A DNA stretch of 64,000 nt. Source: Lucifuga dentata (Eukaryota; Chordata; Actinopteri; Ophidiiformes; Bythitidae). The DNA lies in contig VXCM01000139.1 in assembly GCA_014773175.1 (NCBI GenBank), positions 363,794-427,793 of the forward strand, read 5' to 3'. The position numbers and the translations under genes are program-made. The notes beneath the pieces were generated by a model. It saw nothing but the letters and a program-made list of their open reading frames with translations. It was not told where the DNA came from and searched no databases. Shown in pieces: positions 35,770-47,363 of the stretch. Numbering within the stretch: the first letter of the stretch is position 1; each line of letters opens with the position of its first letter.

Positions 35770-36341
35770 CTTTAAGTCAGAGCTCCGGCTGGGAAACTCG
35801 GACCAAAATGATCTACCCCGACCTACCAAGGATGATGTCACTCCACATGGCAGCGCCCATGGAAGCGAGCTTTGTGAATGGAAATGATCAGCTAAAAGGC
35901 AAATGAAGTATTTTTTCTTGTGTGAAATTGAAAGAAAAAGGTCAGAATATATCGCCAAGTTAACTATCTATANTATTTTTTCTTGTGTGAAATTGAAAGA
36001 AAAAGGTCAGAATATATCGCCAAGTTAACTATCTATAGTTAACTATATTATAATAACTGTTTGCCACTGATACCTACAGTAAGTGTAAATAATTTCATAA
36101 TATTACTTTGCACAAAGTTTAATACACACCTGTGATTAATATCATTGTAAAACAACACAACCAAACAGTCCTGTAGTCTAACTTTACTTTAGTTAGCATT
36201 TATTACGAAGTTTAATTAATTTAACAGTATTAATTGGTGTTCGGCCATGCTTTTTTGATTACATTTGGCTGGAACGGTTTGAGGTTGGAGCTTCCAAATG
36301 GGAAAAATTTGACTTCTGAGGTCTGTGAACGCAGCATCAGT
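35770..36341. repeat. Possible DNA transposon remnant
   Basis: The right edge, reverse complemented, reads TGCTGCGTTCACAGACC, like the start of the repeat at 32,155. The left part has GCTGGGAAACTCGGACC, which echoes the ACTCGGAATTTCC block. The boundaries and membership are tentative. Confidence 0.35.
35909..36037. other. Assembly duplication around a single N (35,973)
   Basis: The 64 bases at 35,909-35,972 are repeated exactly at 35,974-36,037. Confidence 0.92.
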
Positions 36342-37372
36342 TTTGATTTGATTGGATTTTTTCCTGTTAAACAAACCAAACCAACCGGTAAATACAAAAT
36401 ATAACAATTCCATCCCTGATTGGGAAAAGAGCAAACAGACTGCAGGTCTGAAAATGCCTTCATATTACAATCTAGGACCACCATTTTGGATTAACGACCA
36501 TTAAAGCCTTTTGTGATTGTTACCTTTCACCTGTCACAGCTGGAGACGGCACAGCCTGTCATATTAGTGTTCCGTCTGATTTAATGTAGCGTTATTAAGA
36601 GTCGTTGCTCAGACTGACCTCAGCCACAATGCTGATCTAGTGATGTTGTGGCGGGTCGGGACTATTTATCTGGAGTTTGGAATGGAAAATGAAGAGAAAA
36701 TGCTTGTTGGTGACAGAGGGAGTTGAAGGATGAGGACTGTCTTCTTCGGGGTCTCCGCTCATTAAATCCAGATGCTGCCAGCTGCAGGAGCGAGGTGCAC
36801 GGTGGTCAAAACATTTTCGAAACTTGTTTACAGGGAACAGAGCATAGAGCACTGAGTTGATAGTGAAGAAGCAGCTAGTGTTTGTGTGCACATTGTGAAA
36901 AAAGCTCACCTATCTGCTAAATGAGGAAGATTCATGGCGGAGGAGTCTGAAGAAGAGCACCGTGTGTGGAAACCACAGTGACGTCCCACCGGCTGAAAAC
37001 AACCTCGCTGCCAGGACCGGCCTCTCTGTGGTTTGTTTACATTGAGATCTATTCCAGACAGCACGTGCACATGCAAACGTGCGCTACTGAAATTTCGTGC
37101 AGTGTGTGTGTGCATGCAAACACACACACACTGCACACCTCAAGCAAATACTTCCACTTCAGACTGAAAACACAGACTTGAGAAATTGCTCATGAGGGCA
37201 AAATGACCCTACTTGTGTCTGTCTGGTTTTCTCTTTTTTTTTTAGTTGCTCTCTTACACATAAACACAAANCCCCCCGCCCCCACCACCACATCCAGAGT
37301 TCACACAGCTGGCTTGGCAATTTGATGTGACTGAAGTGAGACCAGCTCAGTTAGAGTTCTGCAGAACTGGAA

Positions 37373-37426
<54 letters not shown>

Positions 37427-37505
37427 TGTCCCTTGTGTAACTTTGTACATGTGGGCATGAATTTCTGCACCTATGCATACAAGACTGTTTGTGTCTGTGT
37501 GTTTT

Positions 37506-37552
<47 letters not shown>

Positions 37553-38134
37553 TTATTGGAGGCTGATGGAGCACTAAAAGATGAATCATCAGCAGACAGT
37601 TTTGCTGTCTGAAAGACCGCAGAGCTTTCAGGAAGTGAATCCCACACTGATTGTAAAAGTCTTCAATCAACTCCTACATAATGAAAGCAGCATCGCAGAC
37701 AAATGATGGAAGCGTCTGTTGTCCATTAATGTTCCAGATCTTCCGTCTGTAATGGAAAGATCAGATTGATGAACTATGTCAGGAAAAAGAAAAATCGCAT
37801 CACCTGATCCCACAGATCAGCCAGCGTTGCCTTATTTTAGACCAACAAAGCAGCCATGTCCAAAATTAATCAATCACGGATTTCAAAGAAAATTTCATAT
37901 TGATTTTGTGATCTGATGGAGATCATGGAATAATCCGGGTCAAAAATGATCATATTAAAAGATTTTTGTATCAAGATGGAAGAAGATTTTTCACAATTTG
38001 TCAAATATTTATGAAATCAAATACATAAATTCATAAATATACACCAGCATGCAGTGCCATATTGTCAAAATGATGCCTGTGCATTAATTTCTAATAAGTT
38101 ACATCTCAATTACTATATAAGCTACAGATTTTAG
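36342..38134. other. Unassigned DNA with microsatellites and an N at 37,271
   Basis: A (GT/GA)n run lies at 37,373-37,424 and (GT)n at 37,508-37,550. The - strand frame at 36,637-36,909 (90 codons) is free of simple repeats and reads somewhat like a receptor tail, but it is unsupported by splice or family evidence. Confidence 0.55.
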
Positions 38135-38696
38135 TTAAAGGAGCATATCAGTGATTTTGCATGCTGCATACCCAATTAAGACTAACCGCTTCTGTTACTA
38201 TCATTTTCCAAAACATAAATCCCTATTTCAGTTTTTGTGTTACTTTGCCAAATCTTTCAAAATCAAACGCTGAGGTTATCACCCAATTTAAAATTTAATG
38301 TTTGCCCTGATAAAATGATTGGAGAAGGGACAGTCATTTTAATTTCTCGGTAAAAGCTTCCCTCTCCTGGGACTATATTCTGTGGCGGAGAGATACATTT
38401 TCTTCCAATGTAGCTCTGTGTTGGATCATTAAATTATGTAACTTAGACAAATAATAATAATGCCGTGTGGTTTGCTGTCATGGATTATTTATCTCAAGCA
38501 CATTTCAAGTCTCTACATGTAGATTTTTTCATAGCGTACTGGAATAACTGAAAACAGTGGCAGTATGGAAGGTAGGAAAAAAATTCTAATACTTGCTGCT
38601 CCAGTAGCATGTTTTGGAAAGTGTTTGGCAGAAATGCAGTGCATATGCGGGTTGTATTGGGCTCAAACATGCAAAATCACCAGTATGCTCCTTTAA
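38135..38696 (-). mobile_element. TTAA-1 family element, complete, A-type ends (about 562 bp)
   Basis: TTAA at 38,135-38,138 and 38,693-38,696 encloses AGGAGCATATCAGTG...CACCAGTATGCTCCT. The inner blocks run in the opposite order to the 21,356 copy, so it is inserted in reverse. Confidence 0.87.
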
Positions 38697-39938
38697 CATT
38701 TTGACTTATGACCAACAGCTTTATGAGTAGCAGTAATTAAAAATCAAAGCACAATTACTTTTATGTTGTGGTACAGAAAGTAGAAAGTGACTAATTTCAT
38801 TTTTACACGTGCACATTAGTGATAAACTATGAGCAACTTGGTAAAGTGACTCATTTTTGATTCAAATCGTTTGTGAGCAGCTGGCGGCGTGCTGAGTCTT
38901 TGTAGCGGCGTCCCGTAACAACACATGAAAATTCTTTTGGTCAGACTGACCAGCACAGTTACTTTAATTACAGATCGCTGCATACTCAAAACACATGTGG
39001 TTTTCATATGTGGACAGAAATTTTCCTTTTCCATATGAAAATGGCATTTTTACTTAATCGTCTTTTTAGAAAGTGAAATTATGCTGTCGTGTGTGAAATA
39101 AACGTGTCACATGTAATGGCACTGAGACTGAGCGTGTGATAAAACGGCACAATGTGGAAGAAACAGATGTGAAAACAGACATGTACTTAAAAAAAAATCG
39201 TTCTTTGAATAAACATGGATTATACATGGATGGATGATCATAGCCACAGGCCCTGAACACAAACTCACCACGGACCCCTACCTACGCACGCAAATAATAC
39301 AAATGCAAATGTGAACTTGGGCTAACGTTAGCAGTGCAGGCATTAGCATTAGCATCCAGGTTATCCTCAGACAGCAGTGCTGCTAACAGTAACATCACCT
39401 TCCACCCGTTTTTTGGTAAAAAATGTTGAAATGGAGGGCATTTGTTGTAGCAAAGCGGCATCTTTAGCTTCTTTTTCTTTGACTTTACGCTTTGCCAACC
39501 CGCTAGGCACACGTTTCTCCATGTTGACAGCGAAACTGACATTTGACCTTTAGCCTACATCATTATGTCATTACGTGATTTAGCCTAATCGGCTAATTTA
39601 TAAAACATTCAATTTCATAATCATACTACATTTTCAAAATCACATTTACTCCAATATTTTAAACACAAAAATATTTTACACATTAAAAAAAGAAAAAAAA
39701 AGATAATAAATCATAAGGTCAAGGGCCCCTATTGGCTCCAGGCCCTGGACATGTGTCACTTTGCCCATGCAGTAATCCATGTATGGGATTATAACATGTG
39801 ACCTTTTTAGGTACCATGTTTTCCTGTCATGGCAAACAATACAGTCTCACCTATAGTGACGAGAGACTCTCACCTTACAGGAAGGTTAGAGGTTCAATTT
39901 CCGCAGAAGCCAGTCTCTTCTTGTCAACCTGAGTGTTC
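38697..39938. other. Unassigned DNA with a possible SINE trace near 39,850-39,940
   Basis: CTCTCACCTTACAGGAAGG followed by AGAGGTTCAATTTCCGC resembles a tRNA-derived B box (GGTTCAA.TCC) in the usual fish SINE wording, but no complete element is visible. A GCATTAGCATTAGCATCC triplet lies near 39,340. Confidence 0.4.
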
Positions 39939-40752
39939 TAAAGCTGGTTTCACATGATAGGCGGTTAGTGGTGTGTTGAGTCTGGCGTTCCATTAACCTG
40001 AGAGGTGACTCGAGACTTGCGGCACGCCATCTTTAGCAACACGCATCGCTCAGATTCTCCACTTTGCCTGCTGCCCTTAAACTCGTTTAAAACCAGGCTT
40101 AAAACTTTTCTTTTTAGCGCTGCTTTAATTAAGCTTTGCACTGCAGCTCAATCAATTATTTTCCACTGCCACCAAACTATAGATTATTTTATTTAATTTT
40201 AACTTATTTCATTTTTTACTTTATCCTATTTTACTCTTGGTTTTTAAATGTTGCTTTATTTTGTTCTTATTGTCTTTTAAACATTGTTTTAATGCATTTT
40301 GTTTGTGTAAAGCACTTTGAATTGCCTTTGTGTTTGAATGGGTGCTATAGAAATAAATTTGCCTTGCCTTAAAGTTTAAGTAAATTCAACTTTGACCTTT
40401 CATATGTGCAACCAATGAGACAATAGCTGTGTTTAGGCAGAAGCAACACAACAATGGAGAAGTTCATAATCTGCATGGAGCAATTTCCAGAGTCGTAAAA
40501 CAAAACTTTAGAATCGCAGCATGGTCTGGACAGACAGGTGAAATGTCAGCAGTCAGACACGGCTACCAGGTTGGCAAATCAGCATATAATCTAAGTCGTA
40601 TCGCCAGTTTCTACCCCGGGCGCTGCTTGATGACGTGTTTTGTTGAGTCAGCACTCTGTTCCACGTTCTGACCATGATGCAGAGTGTCGAGAGTGGAGGC
40701 AGATTGCTTGCTGTGGTGCAAATACCACTTACCATGTGAAACCAGCCTAAGC
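39939..40752. mobile_element. Inverted-repeat DNA element split by a LINE 3' end
   Basis: The left end AAGCTGGTTTCACATGATA (39,941) and the inverse of the right end, TTAGGCTGGTTTCACATGGTA (40,730-40,751), match over about 16 bases. The interior right of the LINE piece is non-coding. No clear target duplication was found, so the superfamily is open. Confidence 0.5.
39993..40371 (+). pseudogene. L2-like LINE, 5'-truncated, 3' end only
   Basis: The + frame at about 40,005-40,130 reads LPLNSFKTRLKTFLFSAAL, the usual C-terminal tail of the reverse transcriptase protein in fish L2-type LINEs, where an SFKSRLKTHLF-like string is typical. It is followed by an AT-rich 3' UTR and a tail that reads AAAGCACTTTGAATTGCC, GGTGCTATAGAAATAAA and a TTGCCTTGCCTT repeat, the common wording of these LINE 3' ends. 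Upstream coding sequence is missing, as expected from incomplete reverse transcription. The exact clade is inferred from memory of such tails. Confidence 0.7.
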
Positions 40753-41629
40753 AAGACACAGAACCTGTCTGGTGATCCGTGTGGAGTTTAATGTGTATTA
40801 ATGTACATAAGTGAAATATGTCAAGAAACAACTCCAACTCACACTGTGTGCAATGTGCCAAAAGAAAATTCCAACACGGTCCGCTCGGTCATTTTTAGAG
40901 CTCTCTCTCTCTGGTTCTTCATGAGTGAGGTTGAAATTGCGCAGCTCTTCTGTCGGTGTGCTCACACACACATGCCTTCACACACAAACACGCTCATCAT
41001 CTCTGCCTCCGTGTCTTATGGCTAATCTCTCCCAGATCTCCACAGTAATCCCTCGAATGTTTGGGAGGCTCAACATGATGGGCTGTTTAAAATGGACATG
41101 ATGATATAAAAACACACCTGACACATGGAACGCCAGCAAAAACTCCCAGCAGCGCTCTGCAGCTTCCTGCTGCGGCTTCCAAACAATAACACAGAGGAGG
41201 GGAAACAACTCTCAGCAAACAAGGTTACAGCTGCACAAGCTCACCAGGCGTGCCGTTAAGTTCATCTTCCAGACAACAAAGGCAAACAGAGTTACCTTAG
41301 TTTTTATTAGGACTGAAAAAAAACACGCCTGGTTTCCTGGCAACCTGTGGTAATCACCATGGCGAACTGGTGGACCATCAAAGATACAATCAGCCACTTA
41401 AGACACACAGTGGGCTCTGTGGGCTCTGCCGTGGCTCTTATTTCTGCTCTGATTTTCCTGTTGGCAGCGTTTTGGTAAGCGTAACTGTATGCCGACCAGA
41501 ACATGCACGTTATACTGCAGGAAGCATCAACAAGGAACCAATTCTTTTTCCTCCGTTTGCTCTGATGAATCTGCTGTCTGTTAGTTTGTTCACTCAGTCC
41601 TGCTTTGTCTGAGCGTGTGGGAGTACAGG

Positions 41630-41677
<48 letters not shown>

Positions 41678-42151
41678 TAACTGGTCTATGTGCAGTGTTC
41701 CCACCCATCTCCACCCAGTCCTGAAATACACCAGGCAGGGTGGTTGCAAAGACACACACACACAGGCACACACTGTATACACACACGTATTTGTAAAAAT
41801 AACCATAGTAATCCTCCCATAATCCCTTTAGTGACTAAACGCTATCTGTTGCAAAAACATGCTCATTAGCAACAGCAACTGACTGCTGATTTCTTAATCG
41901 ACTTCAACTAAATAAACACTCAGTGGCAGAGTTGCAATATTCATTCCAGCACAAAATTAAAAACAAAAAAGTGTTGGATGGAATGAACAGTAGTTTGTAG
42001 TTGGAGCTTCACCAGAAGTGCAGCAAAAGTTTGTCTTGAGGGCGGGGCAACCAGAAAGTCCATGGAGTTGTTAAAATCTAGAGTTTATCCCCCTGGGAGT
42101 AAGGATGTTTCAAGGCAAATTTCACTCTGATTAGCTACCATATGTGCAGAG
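40753..42151. other. Unassigned DNA with (GT)n at 41,632-41,675
   Basis: A GT run of about 22 units and a short CA run near 41,753. No exon or transposon recognised. Confidence 0.6.
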
Positions 42152-42695
42152 TTAAAGGGCCATACCACCTATTTTGCATGTTTGAGCCTAATATATTCAA
42201 CTTTCATACATGTTACGTTGCTGACAATTATTTCCTAAAGCATAAAACCATAATTCAGATTTCCTGATATTTTGCAAACTCTCTTTCAAAATCAAATATT
42301 CAAGTGATACACCCACCTTAAAAATCGATGTTTCAGCTGCTAATAGTTATGTAGCATTATGAAGTCACAGTCATTTAAATTTTTCCATAAACGCAGGTCT
42401 TCTTTTGGGACTATATTCCCCGGTGGAGACATACATTCACTCTACGCTTTTTATTGTGTGTTGTTCGCAATGATGGATTACCTATCCCAAGAACATTTCA
42501 AGTATCAACAAGTTGATTTTAATAGCGTACCAGAATGAACAGAAACCAATGGCGGCCTGGAAGGTAGGAAAAACATTTTTTTAAAACTCACCGTTCCAGT
42601 AGTATGCTTTGAGAAATGACTGTCAGTAACGTTACTTGTATGAAAGTTGAATATATTAGGCTCAAACATGCAAAATGAGTGGTATGATCCTTTAA
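42152..42695 (-). mobile_element. TTAA-1 family element, complete, B-type ends (about 544 bp)
   Basis: TTAA at 42,152-42,155 and 42,692-42,695 brackets AGGGCCATACC...GGTATGATCCT, with the B-type GAGCCTAATATATTCAA block inverted at the right. The inner order is reversed relative to 24,675-25,261, its closest relative in the window. Confidence 0.87.
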
Positions 42696-43495
42696 CATGG
42701 CGGCCTGAAGATGTCCAAAGAGTAAGAGTTTGCTCGGTATGAACACAAACCTGCTCGGTATGGCAGTCTGAGCATTACATTTTGATGTTTTTTCTAAAAT
42801 GCAAAATCATGATTAAAAAAAACATATTAGAGATGAAATTCTAAACAGCTTAATGAATAAAACAGCACAAGCAGGCAAAGTGAAATGAAAATTACATTAC
42901 CACAGCAAATCTTCCTCCATAGAAGTGCTATTTTTTTTTTTAAATTCCATTGATAATTCCGTCTGACAATCGCAGCATCACGTAGGAATAACAAAGCTAA
43001 GACACAGAAGCAAACAGGAAGTACACATGAGACTGTTACTTGGTCAGTAAGCTGGCAACAAGATGGCAGACTGATGAGGCCAATAAATCCAAACACATCA
43101 GTCAGGCAAAAAAGTCAAAAGACGAGTCTGGACACACGAAGAGAACGAAGGCTAGGACATTAAGCAAGAAGCTATAGGGACAAAATGGCTGAGAAAAAGC
43201 AGAAACTGGCAGGAATATACAGAAAGGGGCTAATCAGGTAATGGGGAACAGGTGTGTAGGTCATGTGACCAATAAAAGGAAAAATACTCAGGTGAGACTT
43301 CTGGTGGACAGGTGGAGAACTGTGTTTTACTTTTCAATTAATATTTCTGATTATAGAAATGTCTTTCCTCTGCATAACTTTCCAGCATCAAATTCAAAGC
43401 TTCAATGTTTGTCTCCTTTTCTTCAGCAAAATGTACTTTTCTTTGGAGTCTGGAAAATAAGATGCGGTCTGTTTGTGTTAATGTTTCATTTAATT
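42696..43495. other. Unassigned intergenic DNA
   Basis: Nothing recognised. Confidence 0.6.
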
Positions 43496-43780
43496 TCAAC
43501 TCAGGACTCGGAATTTCTGATCTCCAACTGGGAAAATTCAACAACGAGGCCCCTCAATTTAGAATTCCTCCTCGGAAAGTCAGGCATTGACACACACAGT
43601 AATTTCTCAATTTATAAATGAACATTTAGGAGCATTTTTAAAAATCAATCAGCACGCAGACACAGAAACAGGTTAAACACACATCACTAGCTATGCAGTA
43701 GTTGTTTTGAAAAGATAAACAGCTTGTAAATGTTAAAACAACACTGACAGATCAAACAAACATCAACATCATCAACAGCA
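43496..43780. repeat. Interspersed repeat, copy 2 (shared with 32,155-32,575)
   Basis: ACTCGGAATTTCTGATCTCC, GGAAAGTCAGGCATTG, AATCAGCACGCAGACACAG and GTAAATGTTAAAAC follow the order of the first copy. Confidence 0.6.
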
Positions 43781-43810
43781 TCTTTGTGGCAGAAAAGATG
43801 CAGAATAGCT

Positions 43811-43870
43811 AAAATGTTATTACACACACTAAAATGTTATTATACACACTAAAATATTATTATACACACT
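43811..43870. repeat. Three tandem 20-bp units
   Basis: AAAATGTTATTACACACACT and two near-identical copies follow head to tail. Confidence 0.9.
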
Positions 43871-44032
43871 TCTTAACATCAAGAATTTAAGAAGTAAAAA
43901 TACATGTTCCAATATTTATTTTTGATAAATACTCTTAAGTCTAAGATTACTAACAATGAATGCTCAAAGGTCAATTTGATTTACTGAGCCTTGCCATGTT
44001 TATCATATTCTTAAACTTACAATAGTGCATGA

Positions 44033-44160
44033 CAAAAAAAAAAAAAAAANAAAAAAAAAAAAAAAATATATATATATATAGTTATTTTATTTAATTTTGT
44101 AGTTTTATATATATGTATATACTGTATGTATATGTATGTGTATATATACTGTATATATAG
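44033..44160. repeat. Poly-A/N join and (TA)-rich tract
   Basis: An A-run is interrupted by an N at 44,050, followed by TA/TATG repeats. Confidence 0.9.
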
Positions 44161-44479
44161 CAAAATTGAAAAAAAAAATCTGCAATGGTCCTTTAGAGAA
44201 ACACACTCACAAATAAGCCACAAAGCAATAATCGTATCAAAATCATAACACTCAGTTTAGTCTATAGGATGAAAACAAATTCTCCCCTCTGGCAAGGTCA
44301 GAGGTCAAACTGCTCAACGGGGTTTGCTGGAGCTGGTAGGGTTTGGGCGACTTGCTCAAGGGCACTACGGCGTGTAGATGTGAGGATGTGCTCGCCCCTG
44401 CCGGCTGCACATGGAAGTGATCCAGATCATGAGGCTGGACTAGATCCAAGCGTAAAAAAAGCCTGCCAGGATCATTAAG

Positions 44480-44498
44480 AGGGAGCTCTCCGCTGGCG

Positions 44499-44554
<56 letters not shown>

Positions 44555-44820
44555 NACACTCGGAGAGAGGAGAGCGGCGCAGAGCAGAGGAGCTCTCGTC
44601 CTGATCGGTGCCAGACGCGCGGCGGACTTTTTCTCTCTGCAGGAGTTCCTCCGCGTTTTTCTTTGGTTTTGTTTGTTTTAAATAGTTTCAACCTCAGTTA
44701 AATTCGTTTCCGCTGTTGAGTTTTGTAGTTTGTTTCGGACGTGTCAGGTCTTTTTGGAGTATCTGTGAGGATTTAACGCGGATCCTGCACGACGCGCAGG
44801 TACAGTAAAGTTTGAAGAGA
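44480..44820 (+). promoter_or_regulatory. Candidate rflna promoter and 5' UTR
   Basis: About 0.2-0.5 kb upstream of the rflna start codon, CpG density jumps (GGCGCGCGCGCGC at 44,495, then GAGCGGCGCAGAGC and CAGACGCGCGGCGGAC near 44,570-44,625). A (CA)n run with an N at 44,555 interrupts it. No TATA box in a convincing place was found, so a CpG-type promoter starting near 44,560-44,620 is the likely reading. A possible 5' UTR intron runs from CAG|GTACAG (donor at 44,800) to CTGCTGCAG|AATTC (acceptor ending 44,915), but continuous transcription is equally possible. Confidence 0.4.
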
Positions 44821-45020
44821 CATTAAGACTGATTTGATTTCTCTCCGTGGAGTTTTTCCGCCACTTTGAGGGCTTTTAAAGGACACTTCCTGACACTTTC
44901 TCTCCTCTGCTGCAGAATTCATCTTGAAGAACTTTTCTTAGGATTTACTTTGCGCAGAGACTCAAAGCGCACCGAGAAAAGTGTCCCTGCTTGGTTTTTT
45001 TGGTTCCAGTCGTCCCAGAA

Positions 45021-45239
45021 ATGGTGGGGCACCTACATTTACAAGCGATGGATGATAGTCTGAAAGGAAAGAACCGGGAGGGGCTGCTTGACAGTCCGGA
45101 TTCCGGCTTACCCCCCAGTCCCAGTCCTCCCTTCTGTTCGCTCTCTCCGGGTCTGATCGAGTCGCGCTCGGGCAGCTGCCCCACGCCCGTGGAAAACCAT
45201 CACGGATGGTACAAAAAGGAAAACAGAGAGGGCAAACTG
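45021..45239 (+). CDS. rflna: rflna coding exon 1 (residues 1-73)
   Basis: Runs from the ATG to ...GGCAAACTG|GTAAGAAAC, phase 0. It encodes the conserved N-terminus, the DSG/PEST-like stretch and a Pro/Ser-rich region ending in ENREGKL. The donor is repeated in the assembly duplicate just downstream (second copy around 45,308), but only the first is joined to a complete exon. Confidence 0.93.
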
Positions 45240-47324
45240 GTAAGAAACTCATGAAAGGATTTGACTGTTAAAAACAATTTAACAATGTNAACAGAGAGGG
45301 CAAACTGGTAAGAAACTCATGAAAGGATTTGACTGTTAAAAACAATTTAACAATGTGAAAGAGCTGAGTCAGGCTGTTTGTGTCTGACAGACTTTGCAAC
45401 CATGAGTTTATTTGACGCGCTGATTTAAAGGATAAAAGGCTTAATAGCCAAATAATGATGGTACTGTAAAAATCTGAGAGCATTTTAGTGTTTGGCCAGG
45501 AACAGATTTCCCTTTAGTCCCACTCATAACATCTGGAAGCTCTCTCTCTCTCTCTGAAATTCCTGCACACTTCCTGATGTTGTGTATTTGCTGAAAATGG
45601 CACAAGCCTCCACAGATCCAAAATCAGAATTAGTCACGTCTGTTTTGTTGCAGCAGCAGGGCTAATCTGGGGTCGTGAGGGTCAGCTGAGTTGATTAAGC
45701 CGAGTTGGGTTTACAAACTGGGGGTCCAGGGGCTCCCAGGGGCCCTAGACAGGATTCCACAGGTTCCCCAGCACGATTGATGTCAGCGTTTGTTCGTTCT
45801 GATCAGGTTTCAGTAACACAACCAGAACATAAAGTTAACAAAAAACTCTTAAATGAGGTTCATAAACAGGTTTTTAATTCTTTTTAAAGGTCGTTTGTTA
45901 CTTTTGAAGGGTAAACTGATAAGAGAATGTCAATATGTCTAAAGAATCCTATAAGAATAGATGTCAGGAACCTTAAAGGACCATACCGGTGATTTTACAT
46001 GTCTAAGTCCTCATACTTACTGCCAAACAGTTTCCAAAACATAAAAAAAACATATTTTACTTTTTGTTTTTATCTTGCCAAATCCCCTAATCTTTCAAAA
46101 TCAAATGTTCAGGTGACATACCCACCTTAAAATTCAACATTTTGCCTGCTAATATGTATGTATGATTGTAGAAGCGACAGTTGTTTTTAATTTCTCTGTA
46201 AAAGCCGTTTTGTTCCGGGACTATATTCCCTGGCGGAAAAATACATTTTCTTTCTGTGTAGATCTGTGTTGAAATGCTAAAATTACGATACTTCAATAAA
46301 AAAAATTTTGCAGATGTCTTGTTTTCTGTGATGGATTACTTCTTATCTCAAGCATGTTTCAAATCTCTACAAGTTGATTTTTTATAGTGTACTAGAATGA
46401 ACTGAAACCAAAGCCAGTCTGGAAGGTAGGAAAAACAGTTGTAATATATAGTGCTGCAGAGCATGTTTTGGAAAATGGTTGTATTTATTGGGCTCAAACA
46501 TGTAAAATCATGGGTATGGTCCTTTAAAGACAGATGCATCTAAATACAGTTGTTATGACAGAAATAACAGTTACAACACCCAAGGAAACTGCTCAAAACA
46601 AAAGTTAACAGCAAAGTTAAAGTTAAGAACCATGGTAACGCTTCCATCTGATAAATAAGCGATGTCCTTTTCTTTTCTTTTTTTTTTTATTAGTGGTTTC
46701 CAGGTTTTAAGGTACTTGTGGTTCTGCATTCACATTAACCTGGCTTGACCTAAGCTTTTGTTAATAATGCCTGATAACTTTCATTTTCAAACATATCCTG
46801 ATCAATCTGAGAGCATTAACAAGTTCAAGTCGCTAAAGCTGCAGAGTAACAAAGGGAATATAAAAAGGTTTATTCATCTGGGTCTAAAATGATCATCTGT
46901 GGATTTATTACTATCTGTGTAGCTTTGAGAATCATCAGTAATGATCCTGTGTAAACCATATGCTCAAATCCTAAAGTGTCATGATTGAATATTTGACAGT
47001 TGGAGTTCACAAGCTGGTTCTTAAAACACGTTTTCTGAGTTATCTGGACTTTTTTTTAGCCATGACATTCCTCACATGGAAAAGCCAATGAATGGCAAAT
47101 GAAGTTATGCTCCAGTTTTTACAGTGCAGATCTGTAGCAGTGGAGATCTGTGTCACACACGCTGACACACACATAAAAAAAAAAAATGCTGATTAGATGA
47201 AAAATCATTTCCAGGTCACTCCCAGTTTCAGAGTCTTGAGAACATGTCTGCGCAGGTTGAGGTGGCTTTAAGGAGGCCTTAGAAATGCTGAATCCTAAGA
47301 GTTGCGTGACATTGGTTTGCTGAG

Positions 47325-47363
<39 letters not shown>

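Noticed and set aside
39850..39940. A tRNA gene
   Set aside because: Only a B-box-like string is present. No cloverleaf or A box could be placed; a SINE trace at most.
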